Positions 40,959-49,158 of a stretch of 64,000 nt of DNA are shown here, piece by piece. The number at the start of each line of letters is the position of its first letter. The stretch's first letter is position 1. Under the pieces are notes generated by a model. It was not told the DNA's origin, did not search any database, and was given only the letters and a program-made list of their open reading frames with translations. The stretch spans positions 1 to 64,000 of the forward strand of contig JAVBOK010000037.1 of assembly GCA_031550605.1 (NCBI GenBank), written 5' to 3'. The translations under genes and the position numbers were made by a program. The stretch is from FLUQ01 sp031550605 (lineage in GTDB: Bacteria; Desulfobacterota; Desulfovibrionia; Desulfovibrionales; Desulfovibrionaceae).

Positions 40959-41084
40959 GGCTATGAATCCCGAGTTGCCCTACGACATTCGGGCGCGGAA
41001 GGCAAGCCTTGCACAAGGTGCCGGAAAACGCATAGGAAGGAGGCGGGGACGTTCACGCCCCGCGTTTCGGCGCCCGGAGGGACC

Positions 41085-41687
41085 ATGAGCCATATCGCGA
41101 TATTTTTCGCCACCACGGCAAAACTGTTCGCCCTGATGACTCCGCCCGTGGTGCTCAGCGCATACCTGAGCGCCACCAAAAATTACGACGGGCCGCGCAA
41201 AAAACGCACGGCGCGCCGCACCAGCCTGGCCGTGTTCATTCTGGGCGTGGCCCTGTATTTTCTGGGCGAGCCCCTGTTCGCCATTTTCGGCATCACTCTG
41301 GACGCCTTCCGCATCGGCGCCGGGACCCTGCTGTTCCTGTCGGCGGTGGCGCTGATGAACGAAAGCGCCAGCCACCCGTACATCGCATCCGACGAGGACG
41401 ACACCAGCATCGTGCCGCTGGCTGTTCCGCTGTGCCTGGGTCCGGCCACCATCGGCACCATCATGGTCATGGGCGCGGCGAACGGAACCTGGACGCAGAT
41501 GCTTGTCGGCGCCTTATCCCTGGCCGTGGCCTCTTCCGGCATTTACATCACGCTGCGCTGCGCCGGCGGCATGGCCCGCGCCCTGGGCAGGACCGGCATT
41601 GCGGTGATGTCGAAACTGACCGGCCTGCTGCTGGCCGCCATCGCGGCCCAGGTGGTGTTCACCGGCATCCGGGGGTTTATGAGCTGA
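41085..41687 (+). CDS. MarC-family integral membrane protein
   Basis: A 200-residue protein with about six membrane helices, the standard MarC/YchE size. Family segments are LFALMTPPVVLSAYLSAT in TM1, the GITLDAFRIGAGTLLFLSA stretch, and PLAVPLCLGPATIGTIMV, which matches the conserved P-L-x-P-x-GPG-like region. The molecular role of the family is not known. The ATG at 41085 has GGAGGG a few bases upstream. Confidence 0.85.
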   Translation: MSHIAIFFATTAKLFALMTPPVVLSAYLSATKNYDGPRKKRTARRTSLAVFILGVALYFLGEPLFAIFGITLDAFRIGAGTLLFLSAVALMNESASHPYIASDEDDTSIVPLAVPLCLGPATIGTIMVMGAANGTWTQMLVGALSLAVASSGIYITLRCAGGMARALGRTGIAVMSKLTGLLLAAIAAQVVFTGIRGFMS

Positions 41688-41711
41688 CCCCTTGCCCGCT
41701 GTCCGCGCGCG

Positions 41712-42071
41712 TTGCGCGCAATGCCGGTTTTTGCCTTTGCAGCGCTTCCGGTCCGGGCGGATTACGCCCGTTTCACCCTGCCCCCCGGCCGGGCGCAGGA
41801 CGAAACAGATGCCTCGATCACCTGCACGGCGCCGGGAGGCAAAGATTCCGTGGAATTTTCCGGCCTCTGCATGGACAAGAGGTATTTTCTCCGCGTGCTT
41901 CCCGCGTGGGGCAGAAGGGGTCCTTGCGCAAGCTGCCCGGCAGCCCTGGCTGCCCGACACTCGGCCGGGAGGACAAATATCCCGCGCCGGGACCCATGCG
42001 GCCGCGGGCTGGCAAAACCCGTTCTTTTCACGTATAGCCATGGGCCGGAACATTTTTGGAGGCTCCCATGA
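41712..42071 (+). pseudogene. Possible small secreted protein or gene remnant
   Basis: The 380-base gap between marC and gltX holds a 119-codon open frame whose first ~65 codons have the third-position G/C bias of real genes in this window. It could start at TTG 41712 with a short Ala-rich leader ending VRA before DYARFTLPPGR. The frame contains several cysteines. Beyond ~41900 another frame looks at least as good, and the ORF runs over the gltX ribosome site and start, so this may be a frameshifted remnant. I recognise no family. If it is not a gene, the gap holds nothing else evident apart from the gltX ribosome site. Confidence 0.25.
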
Positions 42072-43459
42072 CCGTTGTGACCCGTTTCGCCCCCAGCCCC
42101 ACGGGGCATCTGCATATCGGCGGCGCGCGCACCGCCATTTTCTGCTGGCTGCTCTCGCGCCATTTCAAGGGCAAGTTCCTGCTGCGCATCGAGGATACGG
42201 ACAGGGAGCGTTCCAAAGAGGAATATACGGCATCCATCCTGGCGTCCATGCGCTGGCTGGGGCTGGATACCGACGGACCGCCCGTGTACCAGAGCGAACG
42301 CATGCATCTGTACCGGGCCGCCGTGGACAAGCTGGTGGCTTCCGGCCACGCGTACTGGTGCTCCTGCACGGCGGAGGAAGTGGAAGCCATGCGCGAAAAG
42401 GCGCGGGCAACGGGCGCGAAACCCAAATACGACGGCAGCTGCCGCGAAAAGCATCTCGGTGAAGCGCCGGGCAGCGTGGTGCGCCTGAAAGCGCCGCTGT
42501 CCGGTTCCGTCACCCTGCGCGACGTGGTCAAGGGCGACATCACCGTGGATGCGGAAGAGCTGGACGACATGGTGCTGTGGCGGTCCGACGGCACGCCCAC
42601 CTACAATATGGCCGTTGTCGTGGACGACATGGACATGGGCATTACCCATGTGATCCGGGGCGACGACCATGTGAGCAACACCCACAAGCAGATTCTGCTG
42701 TTCCAGGCCCTGGGCCATCCCCTGCCGGTGTTCGGCCACGTGCCCATGATTCTGGGTCCGGACAGGCAGAAACTGTCCAAACGCCATGGGGCCAAGGCCA
42801 CCGTGGAGTACGAGCGGGACGGGCTGCTGCCTTCCGCGCTGATCAACTATCTGGTGCGGCTGGGCTGGTCCCACGGCGACCAGGAGCTGTTCACGGTGCC
42901 GGAACTGATCGCGGCCTTTGACGGCAGCAGCATGACCAGGGCGGCGGCCAGCTTTGACCCGGAAAAGCTGCTCTGGGTCAACGCCCACCACATGCGCGAG
43001 ACCCCGGTTGCGGAACTGGCGGCTCTTGCGCGTCCTTTCCTGGCGGACGATCTGGCCGGCGTCGAGGCGGCCCGGCTGGAAGCGGCGGCGGCGCTGTACC
43101 AGCCGCGCGCGGCCACGCTGGTGGATCTGGCGCGCGAAGTGCGGCCCCTGCTGCTGCCCGCCGGAAAACTGGAGTACGCGCCGGGATTGAAGGAAAAAAC
43201 GCTGACCGCCGACAGCCGCGCGCATCTGGCGGCCCTGCGGGAAGCTTTTGCCGCCTGCGCGCTGACGAAAGAAGCCGCCCACGACTGCCTGCACGGCTAT
43301 GTGGAAAAGAACGGCCTGAAATTCAAGGCCGTGGGGCCGGCGTTGCGTTTCGCCCTGCTGGGCGTTTCCGGCGGGCCGGACCTGTCCGAGGCCATTGCCG
43401 TTCTGGGCAAAGAAGAGGCTCTGGCCCGCCTGGACAGGGCGCTGGCGCCGCCCGCGTGA
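42068..43459 (+). CDS. gltX: Glutamyl-tRNA synthetase
   Basis: A 463-residue class I aminoacyl-tRNA synthetase, standard bacterial GltX length. The HIGH-type motif is in FAPSPTGHLHIGGARTA at the N-terminus, and the KMSKS-type motif is KLSKR (~residue 241) in a PDRQKLSKRHG context. A zinc-site-like CSCTAEE segment is at ~100. It charges tRNA-Glu (and tRNA-Gln where an amidotransferase exists) with glutamate. The ATG at 42068 is fixed by a TGGAGG six bases upstream. Confidence 0.95.
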   Translation: MTVVTRFAPSPTGHLHIGGARTAIFCWLLSRHFKGKFLLRIEDTDRERSKEEYTASILASMRWLGLDTDGPPVYQSERMHLYRAAVDKLVASGHAYWCSCTAEEVEAMREKARATGAKPKYDGSCREKHLGEAPGSVVRLKAPLSGSVTLRDVVKGDITVDAEELDDMVLWRSDGTPTYNMAVVVDDMDMGITHVIRGDDHVSNTHKQILLFQALGHPLPVFGHVPMILGPDRQKLSKRHGAKATVEYERDGLLPSALINYLVRLGWSHGDQELFTVPELIAAFDGSSMTRAAASFDPEKLLWVNAHHMRETPVAELAALARPFLADDLAGVEAARLEAAAALYQPRAATLVDLAREVRPLLLPAGKLEYAPGLKEKTLTADSRAHLAALREAFAACALTKEAAHDCLHGYVEKNGLKFKAVGPALRFALLGVSGGPDLSEAIAVLGKEEALARLDRALAPPA

Positions 43460-43676
43460 GAGAATCGGGAAGGCGGGCCGCCGCGGGCTGCGTGAGCGGG
43501 CCGGAAACCGCGTTTTGTTTTCCGGCGAAGCGGTCCCCGCCAAACGGCCACCGGATGACGCGTGAGAGACGTGCCGCCGCGGGGCCGCCGCGGAATACTT
43601 TTTCCGCGAACGCATCAATGATGGAGCGCTTCATGGGGTTTTTCCCGGGGACCGCGCGGGGCGTTCCGCCGGCGCG

Positions 43677-44387
43677 TCAGTTTCCGGAAGGCCTGCCTTC
43701 CAGCAGGGCGTCCACCCAGGCGGGCACCACTTTCGTGGCCGGGCCGTAGTGCCCTTCGTGAAAGACGGCGGCGTTGAGCGAAGGTTCCAGGTTCAGTTCC
43801 ACGACCCTGGCCCCGGCGGCTCTGGCCGCCCTGGCGAAGCCGGCGGCCGGGTAGACGTTGCCCGAGGTGCCGATGGAAACGAACACCGCGCACCGGCGCA
43901 GGGCGCGGTCGATTTCATCCATGTACAGCGGCATTTCCTCGAACCACACGATGTGCGGGCGCAAACGGCCCCTGGTCCGGCATTTCGCGCACAGGTCGGA
44001 GCCGCCGAGGTCGTCTTTCCACGGCATGACCGCGCCGCAGGCGGTGCAGCGGGCCTTGAGCAGTTCGCCGTGCATGTGCAGCAGCGTTTTGGTGCCCGCC
44101 CGCTCGTGCAGGTCGTCCACGTTCTGGGTCACCACCAGCACCGGATCCCCGTGCCGCCGTTCCAGCCGGGCCAGGGCTTCGTGGGCGGCGTTGGGGGCGA
44201 TTTTCCCGCCGGTCAGTTCGCGGCGGCGCGCGTTGTAAAAGTTGAAGACCCGGTTCGGGTCCCTGGCGAACCCGCCGGGGGTGGCCACGTCTTCCACGCG
44301 TTCCGTGACCCACAGCCCGTCGGAATCGCGGAAGGTGGCGATGCCACTTTCCTTGCTGATGCCCGCGCCGGTCAGAATGACGATCAT
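43677..44387 (-). CDS. cobB: Sirtuin NAD-dependent protein deacylase
   Basis: A 236-residue sirtuin of the bacterial CobB type. NAD-binding GAGISKESGIATFR is at the N-terminus, TQNVDDLHERAG is in the middle and the catalytic His is in HGEL (~residue 105). The zinc site is formed by CTACG and CAKC. The Tyr-X2-Arg pair in FYNARRRE is the mark of class III sirtuins, which remove succinyl and malonyl groups as well as acetyl groups. It may balance acyl-CoA-driven protein acylation, fitting an organism with much acyl-CoA chemistry. Monocistronic. Confidence 0.92.
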   Translation of the reverse strand: MIVILTGAGISKESGIATFRDSDGLWVTERVEDVATPGGFARDPNRVFNFYNARRRELTGGKIAPNAAHEALARLERRHGDPVLVVTQNVDDLHERAGTKTLLHMHGELLKARCTACGAVMPWKDDLGGSDLCAKCRTRGRLRPHIVWFEEMPLYMDEIDRALRRCAVFVSIGTSGNVYPAAGFARAARAAGARVVELNLEPSLNAAVFHEGHYGPATKVVPAWVDALLEGRPSGN

Positions 44388-44457
44388 GCTGCCTCCTGTG
44401 TGGGCCGGGGGCCGGCGTTCCCGCGCGCGGCCCCGGCGGGGCGGGACCCCGTCCGGT

Positions 44458-45414
44458 CTACGCGTTCCGGTATTTCGCGATCATGTCCCTGGCGCGCCTG
44501 GCCAGCACGGGCAGGTCCGGTTTGGATATCTGGTCGTCGGCCCCGGCCTTGACGCCTTTTTGATGCACCACGTCGGAAATCAGGGACGAAAAAAGAATGA
44601 CCGGGATATGCCTGAATTCGGGAGAATCCTTGATGCGCCGGGTCAGGGTGTGCCCGTCCATCTCCGGCATTTCGATGTCGGACACGATCAGGCTGAGATG
44701 TTTCGTGATCGGCACGGATTCCGCGTCGGCCCTGGCTTTCAGCCGCAGCAGTTCTTCCCACGCCTCGCGGCCGCAGGTGGTGCGGATGACCGTGAACCCC
44801 GACCGTTCCAGGGCCTTGGCGATGGTGGCCCGGATGGCGGCCGAATCGTCGGCGATCAGCACGGTATAGCCGCGGCCGTCCACGGCGTCTTCCACCTTGT
44901 CGGCCTGCGCGGTCAGGCTGAGGCCGGGGTTCATGCTGGCGATAACCTGCTCCATGTCCAGCAGGAACACGATGCGCCGGTCAAAGCGCACCACCCCGGT
45001 CACGGAATCGTGGCTGAAATTCTGCAGATGCTTGCCCGGCGGTTCCACCTGGCTCCAGGTCATGCGGTGGATGCGCGTGACGCCCGAAACCAGAAAGGCT
45101 GTGACCTGGCCGCTGAATTCGGAAACAATGACCTTGCTGGTGTCGCTGTTGCGGATTTTTTTGTCCAGCCACAGGGCAAGGTCCACCAGCGGCAGCACCT
45201 TGCCCCGCAGGTTGAAGGTGCCCAGGACCGCGGGGTGGTGCCTGCTGGGAACCCCGGTCACCACGGGCCGGCGGATGATGCTGAGCACCTTGGCCACGTT
45301 CATGCCGTAATAACTGGTGTAGGAACTGTTGTCCGGCAGTTCCTCTTCTATGTAAAACTCAATGATTTCCAGTTCGTTGGAAGTGGCATCAAGCAAAATA
45401 CTGTTCTGGGCCAT
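44458..45414 (-). CDS. cheV: CheV-type chemotaxis protein (CheW domain plus receiver)
   Basis: A 318-residue two-domain protein. The CheW-like coupling domain (~15-170) has GTFNLRGKVLPLVDLALWL. The response-regulator receiver domain (~185-315) has the acidic DD pair in VLIADDSAAI, the phospho-acceptor Asp in LIVSDIEMPEMDG and Lys in ISKPD. CheV proteins link chemoreceptors to CheA and adjust array output on phosphorylation. No other chemotaxis gene is near. Confidence 0.93.
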   Translation of the reverse strand: MAQNSILLDATSNELEIIEFYIEEELPDNSSYTSYYGMNVAKVLSIIRRPVVTGVPSRHHPAVLGTFNLRGKVLPLVDLALWLDKKIRNSDTSKVIVSEFSGQVTAFLVSGVTRIHRMTWSQVEPPGKHLQNFSHDSVTGVVRFDRRIVFLLDMEQVIASMNPGLSLTAQADKVEDAVDGRGYTVLIADDSAAIRATIAKALERSGFTVIRTTCGREAWEELLRLKARADAESVPITKHLSLIVSDIEMPEMDGHTLTRRIKDSPEFRHIPVILFSSLISDVVHQKGVKAGADDQISKPDLPVLARRARDMIAKYRNA

Positions 45415-45539
45415 ATGTCCTCCGTCGGATCCCTTCCAGCTTACCTATCCCGGCGCGGCGGGATAGGCAACGGTTATTCTCCGCGGCGCGGTTGCGCGTC
45501 CGGCAGCCTGGGATGCGGATCCGCGAGGCTGGCGGCGCG

Positions 45540-46247
45540 TCATCCGCCCAGATACGCGTTCTGCACCTGGGGGTCGGCCAGGAGCGCGGCTGCCCGCCCT
45601 TCCATGGCCACCCGGCCGACTTCCATCACATAGCCCCGGTCCGCCAGCTTCAGCGCGGCCCTGGCATTCTGCTCCACCAGCAGCACGGTGACCCCGGCCC
45701 TGCTGACCGCGCGGACGGTGTCGAAAATGGAACGCACCAGAATGGGGGCCAGCCCCAGGGAAGGCTCGTCAAGCAGCAGCAGTTTCGGCTCGCCCATCAA
45801 TGCCCTGCCGATGGCCAGCATCTGCTGTTCCCCGCCGGACAGGGTGCCCGCAAGCTGGGTCCTGCGCTCGCGCAGGCGGGGGAACAGTTCGAAAATCCAG
45901 TCCAGGGTCCTGGCGCTTTTCGCCGTGTCCGCGATGCCGAACGCTCCGAGCTTCAGGTTTTCCAGAACCGTCAGCGGCGCGAACACCCGCCGCCCCTCGG
46001 GCGAATGGGTGATGCCGCGGCGCACCACCTCGTGCGGCGGCAACGCGTGCAGGGCCTCGCCCCGGAAGAAGATTCCGCCGGACGCGGGCCGGATCAGGCC
46101 GCTTACCGCGTGCAGGGTCGTGGTCTTGCCCGCGCCGTTGGCCCCCAGCAAGGTGACGATTTCCCCCTCGTCCACGCGCAGGGATATGCCGTGCAGGGCC
46201 TCGACCTTGCCGTAGCGTACGCGGACGTCTTTCAGTTCAAGAAACAT
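45540..46247 (-). CDS. livF: Branched-chain amino acid-type ABC importer ATPase LivF
   Basis: A 235-residue ABC ATPase: Walker A GANGAGKTT, signature LSGGEQQ, Walker B LLLLDEPSLGLAP, and the family phrase GITHSPEGRRVFAPLTV. It is the second ATPase of the HAAT/Liv importer encoded by livK-livH-livM-livG-livF on the minus strand. The ATG at 46247 has GGAGG at seven bases. It is the last gene, separated from livG by a 90-base gap holding a double-hairpin repeat, which may reduce its expression relative to livG. Confidence 0.93.
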   Translation of the reverse strand: MFLELKDVRVRYGKVEALHGISLRVDEGEIVTLLGANGAGKTTTLHAVSGLIRPASGGIFFRGEALHALPPHEVVRRGITHSPEGRRVFAPLTVLENLKLGAFGIADTAKSARTLDWIFELFPRLRERRTQLAGTLSGGEQQMLAIGRALMGEPKLLLLDEPSLGLAPILVRSIFDTVRAVSRAGVTVLLVEQNARAALKLADRGYVMEVGRVAMEGRAAALLADPQVQNAYLGG

Positions 46248-46287
46248 GCAGTGCCTCCGGCGGCCAGAAGGTTTTGCCCTCCGGACT

Positions 46288-46333
46288 CCCAGCAAGGGGA
46301 CTCAGTCCCCTTGCTGGGTGCGGGGCAGAGCCC
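46288..46333. repeat. Double-hairpin palindromic repeat between livG and livF
   Basis: The first stem is a perfect 12-bp repeat CCCAGCAAGGGG/CCCCTTGCTGGG (46288-46299, 46307-46318). The second, after a TGC linker, is GGGGC/GCCCC. The same two-stem plan and much of the same sequence (CAAGGGG ... CCCCTTGC ... GGGTGC ... GGGC-GA-GCCC) recur between livH and livK at 49090-49133. Confidence 0.75.
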
Positions 46334-46337
46334 CACA

Positions 46338-47099
46338 TCATTCTTCCGGCCCCAGGTACGCTTCGATCACAACCGGGTTGTTCCTGACCTCTTCCGGCGT
46401 GCCCCGGGCGATGACCCGGCCTTCGTCCAGCACGACGATGCGGTCGCACACGCGCATGACCAGGCCCATGTCGTGCTCGATCAGCAGGATGCTGATGCCT
46501 TCGTCGCGGATGGCCCGGATCAGGCCGCGCAGTTCCACGGTTTCCTGGTCGTTCATGCCCCCGGCCGGCTCGTCCAGAATCAGAAATTTCGGCCGCGTGG
46601 CCAGGGCGCGGGCGATTTCCAGCAGCCGCTGCTTGCCGTACGGCAAAGAATCCGCCGTCAGGGCGCAGTCGGCGTCCAGGCCCACGAACGCCAGGCGGCG
46701 CATGGCCAGCATGACCGCTTCCTCTTCTTCCCGGCGCATGCCGGGCGTGCGGAAAACCGAGGCGAACAGCCGCGCGCGCATGCGGCAGTGGCAGCCGGCC
46801 AGCACGTTTTCCAGCACGGTCAGGTTCTGGAACAGCCGGATGTTCTGGAAGGTGCGGGCGATGCCGCGCTTGACGATCCTGTGCGTGGGCCTGCCGGTTA
46901 TGGCCTTGCCGTTGAAGAGAATGTCGCCGGAATCGGGCCGGATGTTGCCGGTGATCAGGTTGAAGACCGTGGTCTTGCCCGCGCCGTTGGGGCCGATCAG
47001 TCCCACGATTTCGCCGGCGTCCACGTGCAGGGACAGCCCGGACACGGCGGCCAGGCCCCCGAAATTCTTGTTCAGGTTGCGCAGTTCCAGCAGGCTCAC
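46338..47099 (-). CDS. livG: Branched-chain amino acid-type ABC importer ATPase LivG
   Basis: A 253-residue ABC ATPase with Walker A GPNGAGKTT, the LivG phrase IARTFQNIRLFQNLTVLENV, a signature reading LPYGKQRLLEIA (the LivG variant of LSGG), and Walker B FLILDEPAGGMN. The C-terminal LivG extension GTPEEVRNNPVVIEAYLG is present. It energises uptake with LivF through the LivH/LivM channel. The start overlaps the stop of livM by 4 bases. Confidence 0.95.
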   Translation of the reverse strand: MSLLELRNLNKNFGGLAAVSGLSLHVDAGEIVGLIGPNGAGKTTVFNLITGNIRPDSGDILFNGKAITGRPTHRIVKRGIARTFQNIRLFQNLTVLENVLAGCHCRMRARLFASVFRTPGMRREEEEAVMLAMRRLAFVGLDADCALTADSLPYGKQRLLEIARALATRPKFLILDEPAGGMNDQETVELRGLIRAIRDEGISILLIEHDMGLVMRVCDRIVVLDEGRVIARGTPEEVRNNPVVIEAYLGPEE

Positions 47100-48067
47100 G
47101 GCCGGCCCCCCTGCCCCGCGGCGGGAAATTCGCCCACGAAACGCTGGGCGTCGTAGCCGCGCCGGCGCGGCGGCAGAATGCCCTGGGGCCGGAACAGCAT
47201 CATGGCCACCATGGCCGCGCCGAAAAAGAGCATGCGCGCGCTCTGCAGATCGCGGAACAGTTCCGGCAGGCCCACGATCAGGGCGGACCCCAGCAGCACG
47301 CCCCAGATGTTGCCCGATCCGCCCAGAATCACGATGGCGAAAAGCAGGACGGATTCGGAAAAAGTGAAGGAGTTCGGGGAAATGGAACTCATGCGGCAGG
47401 CGAAGACCGTGCCGCAGATTCCCGCCCAGAACGCGCCCAGGCCGAAGGCCGCCAGCTTGTAGCGGGCGATGTTCACCCCGCTGCCCGCGGCAGCCACTTC
47501 GTCCTCCTTGATGTAATTGAGCGCCCGGCCGAAGCGCGAATGTTCCAGGCTGCGGAAAAAGAGCAGGGCCAGGGCGACCATGCCCCAGATCAGGTAAAAG
47601 AAATGGCTTTCCCGGCTGACGGTGAAGCCGAAAAATACCGGCCGGGCGATGTCGAACAGGCCGTTTTCGCCGCCGGTCAGGCCGAAGACGTCGTTGGCCA
47701 GCGCGATGCGCACGATTTCCACGATGCCGATGGTCACGACCAGCAGATAGTCGCCGCGCAGATGGATGATGGGCCAGGCCACCAGCAGGGCGAACAGGGC
47801 GGCCAGCAGCCCGGCGAGGGGCATGGTGACGAGGACGGGCACGCCCCAGAGCGTGTTCAGGATGGCGGTCGTGTACGCGCCGACGGCATAAAAGGCCGCG
47901 TGCCCCATGTTGAACAGTCCGGCCTGGCCCAGGATCAGGTTCAGCGACAGGCCCAGCACGGCGTACAGGCCGATGTCGTTGAGCAGGCGCAGGGAATAGG
48001 GGCTGAGCAGTCGCGGCAGAAAAAGCGCCGCCAGGCAGAGAAGGGCGAGGATGAGGGTGCTTTTCAT
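47096..48067 (-). CDS. livM: Branched-chain amino acid-type ABC importer permease LivM
   Basis: A 323-residue inner-membrane permease with about eight to ten hydrophobic segments. Family phrases are GLSLNLILGQAGLFNMGHAAFYAVGAY and, near the C-terminus, VILGGSGNIWGVLLGSALI. It pairs with LivH to form the channel. Both ends overlap neighbouring genes by 4 bases (ATGA), so livHMG are translationally coupled. Confidence 0.95.
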   Translation of the reverse strand: MKSTLILALLCLAALFLPRLLSPYSLRLLNDIGLYAVLGLSLNLILGQAGLFNMGHAAFYAVGAYTTAILNTLWGVPVLVTMPLAGLLAALFALLVAWPIIHLRGDYLLVVTIGIVEIVRIALANDVFGLTGGENGLFDIARPVFFGFTVSRESHFFYLIWGMVALALLFFRSLEHSRFGRALNYIKEDEVAAAGSGVNIARYKLAAFGLGAFWAGICGTVFACRMSSISPNSFTFSESVLLFAIVILGGSGNIWGVLLGSALIVGLPELFRDLQSARMLFFGAAMVAMMLFRPQGILPPRRRGYDAQRFVGEFPAAGQGGRP

Positions 48068-48966
48068 TGCCGGTCCGCCGTGCGTTCGCCCAGAATGCCC
48101 GTGGGCCGGAAGATCAGGATGGCGATCAGCACCAGAAAGGCGATGGCCCCGTTCCAGGCGGTGGAAAGATAGGCGGCGGCCAGGGCCTCGATGACCCCCA
48201 GCAGAATGCCGCCCAGCATGGCGCCGGGTATGTTGCCGATGCCGCCCAGAATGGCGGCGGTAAAAGCCTTCAGGCCGTAGACCAGGCCCATGTCGTACTG
48301 GATTTTGCTGTAGTACAGCCCGACCATCAGCCCGGCGGCCGCGCCCAGGGCCGCGCCGATCATGAACACCAGGGCCACCACCCGGTTGACGTCAATGCCC
48401 ATCAGCCGGGCCACGTCGGGATCGATGGCCGCCGCCCGGATGGCCGTTCCGGTGCGGGTCCGGTGGATGAACCAGTACAGGACGCACATCAGGACCAGCG
48501 ACGTTGCGCAGACCCCGATGCGCAGGGACGGGATCTCGATGCCCGCCACCGTCAGCACCCTGGCGGGCAGCAGAGCGCCGGGATAGACCAGGGGGTTGGG
48601 ACCGTAAGCCAGCATCATGGCGTTTTGAAAAAAAATGGACGCGCCCAGGGCGGAAACCACGGCGGACAGGCGTCCGGCTTTGCGCAGGGGCCGGTAGGCC
48701 ACCCGCTCCAGCAGGTAGCCCGTGACCGCGACCAGGCCCATGGCGGTCAGCGCGGCCAGGGCCAGAGATCCCGGTCCGGGCCCCAGATACAGGGCCAGCG
48801 GAGCCAGGGCAGTCAGCCCCAGGTACGAACCCAGGGTGAACAGTTCCCCGTGGGCGAAGTTGATCAGCCGCAACACCCCGTACACCATGGTGTACCCGAG
48901 CGCGATCAGGGCGTAGATGCCCCCCACGGCCAGACCGTTGCTGAGCTGTTGGACGAATTCTTCCAT
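48064..48966 (-). CDS. livH: Branched-chain amino acid-type ABC importer permease LivH
   Basis: A 300-residue permease with the LivH hallmarks GLAVGGIYALIALGYTMVYG and INFAHGELFTLGSYLG near the start, and AFTAAILGGIGNIPGAMLGG towards the end. It forms the channel with LivM. The ATG at 48966 is preferred: it begins at the conserved MEEFVQQLSNGL, with a GGAGG eleven bases upstream, rather further than usual. The longer in-frame start at 49083 would add unlikely sequence that includes the intergenic repeat. Confidence 0.93.
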   Translation of the reverse strand: MEEFVQQLSNGLAVGGIYALIALGYTMVYGVLRLINFAHGELFTLGSYLGLTALAPLALYLGPGPGSLALAALTAMGLVAVTGYLLERVAYRPLRKAGRLSAVVSALGASIFFQNAMMLAYGPNPLVYPGALLPARVLTVAGIEIPSLRIGVCATSLVLMCVLYWFIHRTRTGTAIRAAAIDPDVARLMGIDVNRVVALVFMIGAALGAAAGLMVGLYYSKIQYDMGLVYGLKAFTAAILGGIGNIPGAMLGGILLGVIEALAAAYLSTAWNGAIAFLVLIAILIFRPTGILGERTADRQ

Positions 48967-49089
48967 GCGCGTGATTGCCTCCGGCGGAACCCCCTGGGAC
49001 CGCGAATATCCGCGTTCGCTGTGGCACGGAAGGCCCTGCCGGGCCTGCAAACCTTGCCGTGCCGCGGCGGACGCGGGTCCCATGCGGGG

Positions 49090-49133
49090 GCAAGGGGCCT
49101 GTGGCCCCTTGCGGGTGCAGGGCGGAGCCCTGC
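49090..49133. repeat. Double-hairpin palindromic repeat between livK and livH
   Basis: Stem 1 is GCAAGGGGCC/GGCCCCTTGC (49090-49099, 49103-49112) with a 3-base loop. Stem 2 is GCAGGGC/GCCCTGC (49117-49123, 49127-49133). The order and spacing match the repeat at 46288. Between a binding-protein gene and its permease gene, such hairpins often stabilise the upstream message and keep the binding protein in excess. Confidence 0.75.
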
Positions 49134-49158
49134 TTTCATCAGTTCTTGCTCCGTCTTT

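Noticed and set aside
43490..43620. Inverted repeats between gltX and cobB considered as terminators
   Set aside because: The stems are short (7-8 bp) with long loops and no following T-tract on either strand; too weak to annotate.
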